A stretch of 64,000 bases of DNA from Phorcus lineatus (taxonomy: Eukaryota; Mollusca; Gastropoda; Trochida; Trochidae). A program made the position numbers and the translations under genes. Shown piece by piece: positions 21,834 through 36,000 of the stretch (position 1 is the first letter of the stretch; each line of letters starts with the position of its first letter). The DNA is taken from assembly GCA_921293015.1 (NCBI GenBank), contig OV121088.1, forward strand, positions 33,331,645 through 33,395,644, read 5' to 3'. The notes under the pieces were generated by a model. It was not told the DNA's origin. It searched no databases and saw only the letters and a list, made by a program, of their open reading frames with translations.

Positions 21834-24800
21834 TTGGTAAAACGAGATGGTATTCCATACATTTCATCCAATGATTGATTAGAATTTTGCTTATAAAAGA
21901 AAAGTTAAAAAGTAAAAAAGTAAAGTTCACGTACCAGGGGTTAGGAGTTAGGAGTTAGGGGTTTTATGAATCTTCGTCATTGGTGAGCCCTAAGAAATAA
22001 AGGTTTTCAATATCGAAAAAATAAGAGGCATGTAAAACCACAACATTAATCTAATAATTAAGCTACAAATATTTGAGCCCTGTTGCATAAATGTGTATAA
22101 GAAAGGAACATTTAGAAGTCTAGGTAATCTTTCAAGAAGCTAAAAATCTACTGAAAAAGATGACCAATTGACGAAAATAAGGAAAGCGTTTTGTTATTAG
22201 AAAATATAGTTCAAAAGAATTAACAAAATTAACATAAAGAAAAACGTGAGATTATCTTAAAAGGATATTTCATAAACTTGATCTTATCGTAAAAGTACAG
22301 ATATGTTTTGAATAAGAAACAATTTATTCTAGTGATATTTTGATTTAAAGATATTTCGCCTATAGAGAATTGTATTCATGTAGTACTCAAACATATTGTA
22401 ACGTTATTCTCCTCGTTATGTGTTATTTGGGCTGTTTTTTGAGTTGACATCATCTTTGAAATAAGGAAAATGTTTATATCTGCATTTGATATTGTTTTCC
22501 TGAAGTAATGCAAAGATTTGAACTTGACCAATCTGATAAAATTATAATGCTTGTACAAAATCATTTCATGATATAATCTAAATTTTATGATATTGCCATC
22601 ATCATCCTATGTCAAAGATCTAAAAAAATGACGATGTCAAGGTTTTTTTTCCCATTATTATTTCAAAATAAAAATTCAATGTTGAGCGGAATAAAACGTT
22701 AGAGAAAGCCTCAATTGAATAATGCAAAACAAGTGTGTTGCTTCAATTATTAAACGAGAACCCCAAATGGTTGAAAAATCCCTGACGTGAATTTGAACAG
22801 ATATGAAAATATTTTCTTTTTAAATAGACAAACCATTTTTCAGACAGATTCAGCCTAAGTAAACGTGATCAAATATGTACGTCTATTAACTACATAGAAC
22901 AGAAAAAGGTGACATTTAGAATGTACAGCAATGTTTTTAAAGTTAGGTAGTTAAGACGTTGGAAGAGTGATCAGGTATTCCTATCTATTTACAACAGAAA
23001 ACAGAACAGGTAATAAGTGATGTGGTAAATGGAAGAATTACACGATGGTTTAAAATTACCTAGTTTATAAGTTGAAAACGTGTCACAGACCTTAATGAAC
23101 ACATGGAATTTTATGTACCATGCCGATCTTAAATGGCAGTAAATGAATTAAACAATTGGTGTCTTTCGTCATGTAGAAAAAAAGTATAGCTTGTCTTTCG
23201 TGATATAATTGAGCATACATGCATAAATGACATATACCACTGACATTAGACCATAAGTAAAGGTTAAGTCAGACCTAGTCAGTCTGTTTAACTTGACGTC
23301 TACCTTCATCATGCTAAATCACCGCAAGCCATGTCAGGTTGTCATAAAATGTGACAATTACACAGTTGTAAATGTCAGGTTAGTGTTCAAGACAAATGTA
23401 TAGATACTGTTGGGTTAAATTGAGTCAGTTTCCTGTCAATTTTTTGACAGATGTGCGAACTTTAGAACAAAAGTTTACTGAAATTACCAAGTTACTCTAC
23501 CACTTCTGTAAAATGTCTCAAAACTTGGGCGCCCTTTGTATGAAGTTTAACTGAAATGGCAACAATTAATCTGTTTCACGGGGTCTTGTTGTAAGAAAAC
23601 TAGTTTTCCGATTAACATGTCATTTTTTTCATTATCTCTAGTACTACAACGTGAAATTACCAGAAATAAATAAATTATTACATTGCATTTTAAAATGGCC
23701 AAAATGCACTACCAATGGAGTCACAATAACCTAAATTGCAATTATAGGTTTACTAAAAATTTAGATTCTCAGTTAAAGAATCTTTAATCTGTTCAATGTC
23801 ATTTGAGGCTGAAAAACATCCTTCAACATTCGTACATTTTGCTATAAAATAAAATAATGATTCAATCAAATGAATATCTAATGTTTATGACAGAGAGCTC
23901 CGACCTATTTGTCTAAAGGTATCTTAAACATGTACACAAATCAGTTACAAATTCAACTATTGACATAAACTTCAACAATTACATAATACCATTATCCATA
24001 AATTGTGAAATTTGTCATTAAACAATATACACTGAGACAAAGTAAGACATGGTGGGGAGGGATGGGTTAGGGGTGGTCGTCGGTTCGGTGGGATGAGAGG
24101 GATTGAGTTGAATGTTTGATATGTTAAAGGTGCCTGTAAATTGTCTTTGCTGACATACTCGTGAGCTGACTTAAAATATATCGAAACATATCCACTACAT
24201 TCATATTTTCTTTGAATTCTCTTTTCATTTTTACACAGATTAATTAATCAGGGAGGCAGATACGAAGGAGGAATTGTGAAAAATTTTTGCCTTGAAAATG
24301 GTGATATGATTCAATGCATATTTTCTTTTGTACTTTTTTGACAAATGTTTAAATGGATCAAAATGACAAAAAGAACTGACGCCTGTTTTTAATGTTCAAT
24401 GTTTATTGTGAATGGTAACCACAATACCATCATCAAACTCTCTTTTAATATGACATTTTCACTTTTCTCATATACACTGACAAAAAACAAGAAAAATACT
24501 TAAATTATTGTCGTTAAAATCCAATAAAACAAAAGCACATTTAGAAAATATATCTGCTATCCAGAAACTGCTGTCAGATTGAATGCAGGAATCAATAGGA
24601 TAGTTCATATAGTAATTGCCTGTAATGTCCTAAGTATTTAGCACAAGCAGACATAAGTATACCAGTTTACATGTTGAGCCACCGATCTTTAAACAGGCAT
24701 ATACGCCAAAGCTTCCTTAAATAGTCGAATGAGATACATTTGCCATAAAAGTTAATGAGTTTACCCCCTCAAACCTTTTTCTTGACCTCTTTTCTTTTTA

Positions 24801-25151
24801 ATACCTCTCTTCTGGTATTGTAAGGTTTGCACTATGTGGAAACAAGCCGCATTCTAGAGATAATTAGACTTTGTACAATTATTTCATTTTCTTTACACAT
24901 AGGTTTAAATAATAATGAAAAGTGAATCAATATTTCCAATTTTATAGTAATACTGCTGCATATGTTGAATAAAAATCCGAAAAAAGATGTAAGAAAATGA
25001 AGGAAATGTTTTCAGAATGATAAACTTCAACGGAAATGAAAGCTGAATGCAGAAATCGTTTGCATACACCTCGTTAAATCAGAAAGTTCATAAATATCAT
25101 CAATGATCAGGGAACATCACACTCCATAAAACCGCAGTCCCATTCCAGAAA

Positions 25152-25242
25152 ACACGGTAATGGCCCCTATGGTCCAGCTATTATGTCCTTACAGACCTTG
25201 TTGATTACTTTACACAATATACCAGACATCAAAGAGGGCAGA
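25152..25242 (+). other. 91-bp ultraconserved block, module A copy 2
   Basis: Identical to the other three instances. Flanks follow copy 1 module A except for scattered single-base changes, for example GTT versus GTC shortly downstream. Confidence 0.6.
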
Positions 25243-25617
25243 TAACAACGTTGCAAGAGACTTGTAGCATTACATTGCATAAAGAGTAAGAGTAAACATT
25301 GGATAAGATTGTGATTCAGATAGTTTTAATTTTTTCAGACTGCGTGGGGTAGAGAAAAAATTTTAAAAAACATTGAACTTGATAATTAGAGATGATTTCT
25401 TTTGTCGCCACTTTTAAAAACACTTGAATACTTTGGTTATCCAACATCAATATTTAATATTTTGAAACGTATTTGTATGTAAAACATCCTAATCCTTAAA
25501 CTTTATCTTAGAGATGTATTATTTTTAATCTCTTTCAGAACTGCAGCCTTGAATTAAAATTTTACTTAAAAAGAATGAAACTAATTATTCTATCAAACCT
25601 TACTCTAACCTTATTTA

Positions 25618-25653
25618 TACCTACTACTACTACTACTACTACTGCTGCTGCTG

Positions 25654-25710
<57 letters not shown>

Positions 25711-25713
25711 TTA

Positions 25714-25748
<35 letters not shown>

Positions 25749-26254
25749 GCTACTACTACTACTACTGCTACTACTACTACTACTACTACTACTACTAGTA
25801 CTACTACTACTACTACTACTAGTACTACTACTACCACTACTACTACTAGTACTACTACTACTAGTACTACTACTACTAGTACTACTACTACTAGTACTAG
25901 TACTAGTACTACTACTACTACTACTGCTACTACTGCTGCTACTACTGCTGCTGCTGCTGCTACTACTACTACTACTACTGCTACTACTACTACTACTACT
26001 GCTACTACTACTACTACTACTAGTACTACTACTACTACTACTAGTACTACTACTACCACTACTACTACTAGTACTACAACTACTACTAGTACTACTACTA
26101 CTAGTACTACTACTACTAGTACTAGTACTAGTACTACTACTACTACCACTACTACTAGTAATACTACTACTACTACTACTAGTACTACTACTACCACTAC
26201 TACTACTAGTACTACTACTACTAGTACTACTACTACTAGTACTACTACTACTAG

Positions 26255-26285
<31 letters not shown>

Positions 26286-26364
26286 GCTACTACTGCTGCT
26301 ACTACTACTGCTGCTGCTGCTACTACTACTGCTACTACTGCTACTACTACTACTACTGCTACTA

Positions 26365-26399
<35 letters not shown>
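25618..26399 (+). repeat. Expanded (ACT)n microsatellite with internal block repeats, copy 2
   Basis: About 780 bp, some 570 bp longer than its counterpart in copy 1. Inside it a block with the pattern AGTACTACTACTACCACT recurs at 25821, 26043 and 26181. Expansion therefore went by duplication of interrupted blocks, not only by adding single trinucleotides. Confidence 0.97.
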
Positions 26400-29300
26400 C
26401 TTGCTAATAAAAAAACAACTACAAACTGTACCAAAACTACTTTTCACTTTACTACTACAACTCAAATGTGAAATAAAAGATAATAGTATTTATTCAGGCA
26501 AGAGTTTTTATTCCCTTAACAAAAGGATTGCTTTTTTGTTTGTGCAAGCTCGCTAGCGATTAAACTCAACAATATAAAGGTAATTTTGATATACACCTGT
26601 TTGAAATAAACAAGCAGAGACAGGTTGGCATATGGGTTGTGATTATTTCGAATGATTTATTCTGCATTAGGAATGATTTCAAATTGATCTAAAGATGAGA
26701 GAGAGAGACACGTTAGACAGCACTAGTTTTTGTTTTACTGTACAAACTATCAATATAACAAAAATTGATTTTACAAAAGTTAATAATATTCTTTGACTTG
26801 GGCGAAAACTTGAAATATCATTTTCCCTTATTATTATGCATGTGAATGAAATGTTAATTTGCTTTAAGTGTCTTTTGACTTTAGAATAAGGGGAACTATT
26901 TTATTCAGTTCAATCTTTACAATGCATTCAATGGATATTTGTGTTCCTTGAAAAAGAGAAATATTTCAAATATTTCCTTTAGCACTGGTATTTGTCTATT
27001 CTTTTCCCCGCTATATAGCTTAACATATGTCAATAGAGTGCCTAAGTTTCTCCGTTTGAACGTTTCTTTTAGTTTGAATTTTTAACAGAACACATGATTT
27101 AAAAAGGGGAAGCACAAGTCGAAATCTTTTGCAAAACTTCGGCTTTCAAAAACAGATTGTTTGATGTTTGATTATTAAGAGATCCTTAAAATAAATGCTA
27201 TCCTCTGTTGGTTCTACACGCCATCTATCAATATCACTATTGTAGTCAGTTGAACTGCCCAATACATCTAATAGACAAGACCAACAAGTATTGATATTTT
27301 GCTTTATTATGACACACTCTCAAACGCCGTGATGATAATTGCTATGACTGTTTCAATAATCTAAATCTTAACTATTTTTAATGAAACTTGGTACACAGAG
27401 ACTATTTGTACAACAATAATCTATGGTTGGAAATAATTGTGAAACAACTAACAAAAACCTATTCTTAATAGATTGATTTTGAACATCATTTCCCCTTTTG
27501 ATATGGCTGAATGACTATATTTTCACATCTTTAAAGTTAACTTTGCTTGACTCTACTATCATCAATTCCTTATCTTTGGTGCTTATGTATGAAAAAGAAA
27601 TTAATTCCAACATCAGGCAACAGCGTATCATGCTTTTTTCAAACTACATATTTCAAAAACAATTTAAGGTGTACAGTTTCATGTCATTCTTTTTTCGTGG
27701 CAAATCAAGAATAGAATAATGAAACGTATGGACGACAAAATCACTGTTGATTTTTTCCCCATCAAGCTTTAAGTACATATGTTTCACGGTTGAACTGACT
27801 GATGATGTTCTTTTTTTATCGTAGAATGATGGAATGTTGTTTGATGATAAGTCTGTAGAGTTTTCTCTACTTGTTGAAGACTTGCATTTAATACTTGCCA
27901 TCGATAGGTACATCGATTTGCTCAAACATCTGATAAGTATCACCTAATTCCTAATGCATTTATGCTATGTTTCCTGGAATCTGATAAGGATACTACTGAT
28001 ATAGATTTGGACTACTTTTGGAGTTGAAATTCTCTTTAAAACGAACAAAATTTTTTTAATTCTGTCTTTATTATTGTTTTTCTCTGAAGTAATGCAAAAG
28101 TTCGAACATAACAATTTTCCGATAAAGGATATGTAAACTTCCCCGCTTGTACAATATTTCATATTACCCAAGGATGATGTAAATTATTTAAATTATTATT
28201 TGACAATTCAATTAAATAAATTAAGAGATTTTAAAACTACATTATTCTGAACATACATTTAACATTAAAGATATTCGTACAGAGTTATTGCAAATTTCCC
28301 TGATTATATGCGGCATGTAATTTTGCTCTCGAATGGCCTGGAGTGCAACTGATGTAGCTCTGTATTCTGTAACCTATTATAAAGGGATAAACTTTCCAGA
28401 TTGCCTGAGAAATAAAAAACCGAGAAATCAAATCAATGTTTTTGCTGACCTAGTGAATGAACAATGATTGTATTCACTGATTTCTATCTGATAAAAATAC
28501 TTCAGTGTCAATAAATCTAGGTCGTGCCCAAATCTTAATACTGAAAAACATACGATACAGAACCTGTCTGAAATATCTCAACAAAAGAGATTGTGGTTTT
28601 AATGGTGCATTATAAATCTGTAAGGAATTTTACTTGTATTTGAGTTTTTAAAATAGCAAATATGAATATTATTAAATTTCATTTTTTCAATCAAGTGGGG
28701 AGTAAAGAAATTCGATTCCTATTAATTTTTTCCGATTATACAAAATACATTACAAAGAGTTATATGTTGAAAATAACAGTACGACAAAACAACTGATATT
28801 GTTTTAAAAAAATGCAATCTACGTGAATATAATTCGATCAATAATCCTTTGTCAAAGAATGATGTCAAAAGGTCAGCTTTCAAGATTAAAGAAGTTCAAT
28901 ATATTAAACAAATGCCAAGATCATCCTATGTTAATTGATCAGTGGAAAAGACAATAAGGTATAGTATTAATTTCGATGCTGATTTCAAAATGAATATGCA
29001 ATATTCAGGGGAAATACGATATTTGTGGAAACCAGAAAAAAAATGTCGCTGCTTCATTTATTAAACGATTGCTAAAAAGACGAAAAAAATTTACCCAAAA
29101 TAAGAAAAAAAGTATGATACTATTTACTTTTTTAAACTGACTGATCAAAGTGAAAAAGGCATGATCTGAAAAATACGTCAATCAAATATTTAAAAAGAAC
29201 CAGAACAAAATTGTGTGAAAAATGCACAACAATGGTTTTTAAAGCTATCTCGTTAAGAAGTGAAAATGTGACACACTTCAATGATCCCAAGGAGGTGTAC

Positions 29301-30787
29301 GCTGCACTGTTAAATGAATCTGATAATCATGTTACATGATGGCTTTCATCATGTTAAGTTTATTTATCTACTTTATACATATCCTATATCCTTTTTAGAA
29401 TAAAAACGTATAGGCTATGTTGTCAGGTCACAATATAATTGTGCATTATTGCATTGAATATACCACTGACATTAGGCAATAAGTCAAAGTTAAATGGCAC
29501 CTTGTAAATCTGTTTATCTCGACATTTCCCTGTATCATTCCAAATCATTGCGGGCCATGTCAGGTCGCCCATCAATCAAGTGACAATTACAGAGTTTAGC
29601 AATTGTCAGGTTAGTGCTCAAGACAAATGGATAGATACTGCTGGGTGATGTCGACTCAGTTTCAGTTTCATGTCGATTTCAGACAGATGTTTGACATTGA
29701 GAATGAACATTATGAAATGAAATGAAATTATTCTTCCTTTTATGTTAAATTTCTCAAATGAAGTTATAACTGAAATGGAAACAATTAATCTGTTAGTTTT
29801 TCTCAGGGTTTTGATTAAAGAAATCTACTTATTCCCACACATGAACTACATATCTCAATACAAATTATTATCTTATAAATACCAAACTCATCTTCCTTCT
29901 ATTTGTCTCGTACTACAGGGTAATATAATCACAGGTACAGAATATATTGCACTGCATTCTAAAGAGACCTAAATGCACTAGTGAGGTCACCGTGACCTTC
30001 CTTTCAAATTGTTTTACTCATAATGGATTTTTCAATAAAAGAACCAGTAATCCATGAAGTTTGAAGCTCGATAGCATCTTCTAGATGTTGATAATGCAAG
30101 GTGTAGAGTTTCCTTCAAGATAAGGATATATTTCACGTGGTAACATCAGGCATCTTAGTCACTGACGCGTAGGCAAAGCTAATGCAAATCTTTTTGCAAA
30201 GAGTTTCCCTTTTGATAAACCACTTTTTGTAGTTGAGTACTCCTTTGCTGATATCTAATTTAAACAAAATTAAAAGTTACACAGAAAGAAATCTTATAAA
30301 CTCTTTTTAATATTATATTTTCTATAAAAAGTTTGAACTATATTTATTGGAATCGGAAGTTATACCTTTTCAAAAATATTTAAACTGTGCTGAATATTAG
30401 TTTTGAATGGTGCATCTTTGGCATTAATTTTTTTGGATAATTATTTACATAAACAGTAATTTGTATCCATACTTCACAAATACATTTAAAAGGGTCACTC
30501 TATATTAATGACATTTTATTTTATTTTCATACGTAATAAAATACAACTGCACATATCATTGTAATAACCTCAATAGCCTCCTGTGCAAACATTCCTTTCC
30601 TGAACAAATACTTGATGACTGCACGCTTTTCGACATCATTCATATTTCCAGTTTCGTCACCCGAGTGTGACATCTTTGAAACAACACTGCGGATGGTTTA
30701 TAGTTATTTAGGAAGTATCGGATTGTTACATCATTCTTATTTTACCTTTTATTTTACCCTCTTATGACGTCCAGAATAAGTAACACT

Positions 30788-31788
30788 ATATTCAATTCAA
30801 TTCAATTTCAATTCATTTTATTTCGGTTTTGTAGGCCATTGGCCCATGTACAATTGGAATATAATTCACAAATTAAGAGTAGCACATAAAATTTTAAAAC
30901 AGTAGTTAAGTGATTACAGAAGACATAGCACGCTTTCTAAGAGAAAGAGCTTCATTAATATATTTTGCACATTAAACAATGAATTACTACATTTGTTGCT
31001 AATTGATTTAAGATAATATTCTATTGCGTTACCCCGTCTACAAGATGTAAAATAATTTTCTCTAATTGAAGAATATGCGTCACATTCAAACAAAAAGTGA
31101 ATTTCATTTTCAATCAGGCCACAGTCACACATTTTACAGATTCTATTCACATTAACACCCCGAATATTACATCTCAGGGGAAGTGCATGTAATCTTAATA
31201 AACAAATAGTTCTTCGGATAGCTAAATGATTAATAGAAGATACATAACATTCAATATGTAACAACGATTTAACTTCTTTGTAATATCTAAGATGTACAGA
31301 CTCATGTATTATACCAAAAATATGTTGTCTATTACAGTCCACATTTCGATTCTTCTTCTTATAATATTATCAGATATAGATTGTCGTAAAAAAATCAAAT
31401 TCATTTGAGATTTATGAGTCAAATATAATCAATTATTCATTTGTACCTGTTCAATAATTTTCATCTATAAAATGTATCCTTATCGTTAACATAACTTGAG
31501 TGTATACTTCATTCCCACTTAAGATATACAATAAACCTATTTGAGAAAAAAAGGTCCTTCTAGTCAGACCTAACTGAAAGCCAAGTGAAAATTACAGTCC
31601 ACAATTCGATTCTTGAAATTAGAAATAAAACATGTGATATCACCAACATCCTGACTGTACAATACAAATCCGAAACCAAAGGAACATAACAGATATTTAA
31701 CCGATGTTGCCCAAGTTATTCTGCCAACTGAATCTAGTTTCCTCATAAGAAGATAAGACAATACAACAACAACGACAACAAAGCACAA
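30788..31788 (-). mobile_element. LINE 3' fragment in module B, copy 2
   Basis: Same fragment as 9150-10157, with the coding remnant at 30914-31342. Compared with copy 1, a small deletion near 30972 changes the frame at the C-terminus, and one residue in IEDYLK is changed to Tyr. The 24-bp target duplications are at 31331-31354 and 31591-31614. Confidence 0.82.
31355..31590. mobile_element. 236-bp insertion inside the LINE, copy 2
   Basis: Equivalent of 9724-9959, with the same flanking 24-bp duplication. Its presence in both copies shows that it predates the 21-kb duplication. Confidence 0.7.
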
Positions 31789-32939
31789 ATGAGCATATGA
31801 TGAGCAGAGAATAGATAGTCCTACTTGAAAAAAGAATGTGATCAGTGGTAAGAAACATGAGGGAGAGGCTCCACTTAGAATGGAAAGACTTCCTTCTTAG
31901 GACCCACAGAAATGAAAGTCTTTGGAGGGAAGCAGTATTGCCTCTGGATACTCGTTATCCATGTTACTGGTTGCTCGTTGTTTACTCAATTATTTTTGAA
32001 GGAATTGAAGACAACTATCGATTGGAAACCATAGAAAGTGATATTAAATAGCCATCAAATATGAAATGAATTTGTTTTATACTTTTCGAGACAAATGTCT
32101 AAGAAATGTTTTTGCCAATGCTTTTTTTAAAATCCCCAACATGTTCTTTAAAATTCTGTATATTGAAAACAAGTTAAAAACAGTTGAACGTTTAGCCTAA
32201 TCCAAGGGATGAACAACATGCACTTCTTTAAGTTTATTGCGAAGTTCAATGGGTAGTAGTTTTTAAAAAAAAATCCCAATTAAGATAAGACTTAGACGTC
32301 AAACTATTTGTTTTTGTTTAGTCAAGCATGCTCTGAATAAAACTTTATATTATCAAAATAATCCTGAGATACTCCCTATAAATCAAAAAGCGTATTGGTT
32401 GCTTTATTAGTCTTGTTTATTTTGAGGGATTTTCACATCATGTGGATATATCAATGGATATAAAGATTAATAAGAAACTCGATAGAGAGTACTCGTTTTC
32501 TTTGGCCATTTTACAAACTATGTTTTAAATAAGTAAGAGGTTATCAATAAAGTCAATAATGTTCTTTGACTTCAATAACAATTGTATTTGCTCTTGTTTG
32601 TTTGTAAATGATATGTTAATAGTTTCAATGTATCTTTTGATTTCAGAATAAAGAGAATAATTTCATGCAAATCAATCTGTGAAGTGCATTTAATGGTTAT
32701 TTGTGTTCCATGGAAAAGAATTTAAGGAGAAATTTTCTTTGGCATTTGCAATTGTCCATGCTTTTCATTGCTACATAATATTACTCATATGGATAGAGTT
32801 TATCCGTCTCTCTGTGTAAATGCAAGATTGAAAAGTGCACGTTTTTGTGTAATGTTTTCTACTCTTATCATGTTTAAGGTTTAAATAAGTGCAAACATTA
32901 CCATTACTAAATTACTACTTCAAAATGAGCTAACCAAAT

Positions 32940-33013
32940 GGTTTCGTGGTTATGTCTGTGGACTGGTAACCATTATAATAACATTCCGAGTTCACCAAAA
33001 TAATTCGAAACAA
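32940..33013 (+). mobile_element. Possible tRNA-derived SINE head, module C copy 2
   Basis: Equivalent of 11296-11369, with the same decayed A-box and B-box-like parts. Confidence 0.35.
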
Positions 33014-36000
33014 AATCATTTGTAACTCAAATAGTATGATATATCTTCCATATGTAAATTAGCCTCATCCCAACTCAATTGTGTATCACATGACATCCAA
33101 GAAAGCACATGGTCTGAAAATCATGCACAGGAGATCAGTTCAAGCCACTTTGTTGTTAACACGTCTCATCTCAATGTCTGCAAACTCCCATATCAAGGAG
33201 CAAAAGTTCAGATAATTCTACATTCATAGATACTTAAGTGTATTAAGACTTATCCATGTGTCATAATGCTTTAGCGATGCTCGCAGGTTTCACCTCACGA
33301 TAGCCACAATGGTGTTGCCGGCTTTCTCCTTGCAATAAAAATAGCAGCCGCGATTCTCACCTCTTAATGCAGTAACATATTGCGTTTTATGTAAACGTTT
33401 CAGATGATTATTTCTATATTTGTACCTGAAGGTGATGATATAAAGATTGCATATGTATTACTTCTAACGTTTTCTATGTGCATTTATTGTCAAACCTGGA
33501 ACCTATGAATTGTATTAACTATAATAACTTTGATGGGAGATTCGGAAGTTTTATACACCATAACAGATATTTTGTATTATTTTGATGAATATCCATCAAT
33601 ATTATATTCTACTGTAATAATGTTTTATGAACAAGAAATCAACATAAAGAAAATGTTTCATCATCTTAAAAGGATATTTAATAAAATAAATCCTTATATT
33701 AAGGTGGTATATTGTTCAAATAATAACAAATTATTTTGGTGATATTTTCAGTTAATGATATTAAGTCAATAGAGACGTGTATTCATGTTAATACTCAAAC
33801 GTTTCTTGACGTTCTTTTCCTTGATTTAGCTGTCATGATTTCTCTATATGCAGACCTAGAAGGATAAATAGGACATAACATAATTTTCTGGATGATATGC
33901 CTACTGAGCGTGTGGTGCATAATCTAGTCCGGGCTTATGCAGTCGGCTAACAAAAACAGATACTTAATGTCTATACATTCAGATGAAGGGATCCGAGCAA
34001 TATTCAAAGTTAATATTATCATCTATAGGCTCGACATACCATCTATAGATATCACTTTGACAGTCAGTCTCACTTGCCATACAATATCATAGACAAGACC
34101 AACCATCGATGGCTCTATTGCTTTATTATAACACTCTTTCTAAGGTCGAGATGATAATTGTTATGACTGTTTCTACAATCTAAATCTAAATCTTAACTAC
34201 ATATTATCTTCATATTGAATTTCGTTTTTCTTGACTCTAATATCTTATGCTTATTTATGAAACTCTTTATAGAAAGTAGCAGTAATTCCAGGCATCAGCG
34301 CATTTTACTTTTAAACAAACTATTCCATTGGGAATTGATGTACAAGGATGATAATATTTACTAAAATCTCCATGGTGAACTGAGTGATGTTCAAATGTGG
34401 CACATCAATAGATGAATAATGCAACAAATGCTCAATGATATCTCTGTTGAGTCCATTAAGCGTTAATATTTTATGTACAACGATTATCAACTTTACCAAA
34501 ACTCATTGTGAACTGAAGGATGATATTCTTTTGTGTGTGTATAATGATGCAACTGATAGTCGATGACATGTCTGTTGAGGTTTCTCCACTTAAAGATTTC
34601 CATGTACTTGTATAAGAAAATACTGATATGGCATCTGTAGGGTAGGTCGTACACACCACTTGTACAATTTACAATCATAATAATAATCCCCATATTCCTT
34701 CTTATGGATCTTACCTCTCCTGCAATCTCCACATACTAGATCTGAACTGCTTTTGAAGTTGACAGTATCTTTGAAATGAGCAAAAATATATATTACTATA
34801 ATTCATATTGTTTTTATCATGCAAAGGTTTGAACGTGACATCAATCTAATAAAAGGATATATCAGACTTTCATGCTTGTAAAAAATCCTTCCATGATGTT
34901 AAAAAATGTACAAAAAAATAAAAATTTTATAATGTTTTGTTACATTACGCCAATGATTACGAAATTATTTAAAGTATTATTCATCAAAATGAACGACATC
35001 CAATTTAATTGAATAAAATGATTTCAAAACTGCTGATGCTGAATTTCATTATAAAAAATATACCTAATATTCAAAACATTCATTCGATGTTATCACAAAT
35101 TCCAAGATGATATGCTGTATTCATTTTTGCTCTATTAAAGGGTTAGTTAGGCTCAGAGAGGCTAATTGAATGCAATATTTTGAATCTCTTCACAAATGGA
35201 TCGAGCGTTCTGATTAGGTGACAAATGTAAAAACTGAGAATTTGGTGAATGACTGGTATGATTGTTGATATGATTCACAGAATATTGCAGTGTCAAGGAA
35301 ACTATGTCGTACATGATATATGATACAGAACCTGTCTGTATTATGTCAACGACTAGTTCGGTCTTATTTATGCATTATAGATCTTAATCTTCCAGATGAT
35401 ACACATATCTTCATCATTATTCAATCCAGAGAAAGGCAAATTATGTCTTGAACAAATAAACATATTGAAACAACTGACGTTCTTTATCACACTTTATCTA
35501 TGTCAAAATAATTTTGTTTGTGTTCATTTGTCTTACTTCTACTTGTTGCTGTAACCGATTTGAACTCTACAAATACCACAGCATTGCAATTATGGTATTG
35601 ATTATTGACCAATTGTTCATTGATGAATGTTAAATGGTCAAAGATCTCCCTAGATGGGCATTCTAGACGTTGACGTGCTGAAGGATGAAGGAAGAAATCT
35701 TTTTAAATGAATTACTTCTTTATTCTTTGGCGACAATGTTTCGGCAGAGACCCTATGCTAAAGAGAGATGTAGAAACGTTGAAAGCATAAATAAGTTATA
35801 TATCTAAACTATTGCCTTCATCATATATATCAAAGATCTTAAAACATAATGATGTCGAGTGTGTCTCACGATGATGATTTCAAAATAAAATTTCAATGTT
35901 GAGGGGAAACCATACGTTGGAGAACCTCAATTGAATAATGTCCCAAAAATAATTGTTGCTACAGTTATTAAAGAGAACCCAAAATAGCCAAAGAATACAT

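Larger units (their letters stand above)
20615..26730. repeat. Module A of copy 2, with the opening segment contributed by the junction
   Basis: The opening landmark (20615-20830, ending near GGATTTCCTG) and its continuation with GATAGAGTT (about 20910) precede the mariner element, and module A landmarks resume after it (AAAGGATATTT at about 22259). The ancestral order of landmarks therefore continues across the boundary between the two 21-kb units, as expected for a genuine head-to-tail array. Confidence 0.7.
26730..32495. repeat. Module B of copy 2
   Basis: It is nearly identical to 5065-10865, including the LINE fragment and its internal insertion. Small deletions relative to copy 1 lie near 30662 and 30766. 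No additional coding signal is seen. Confidence 0.75.
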
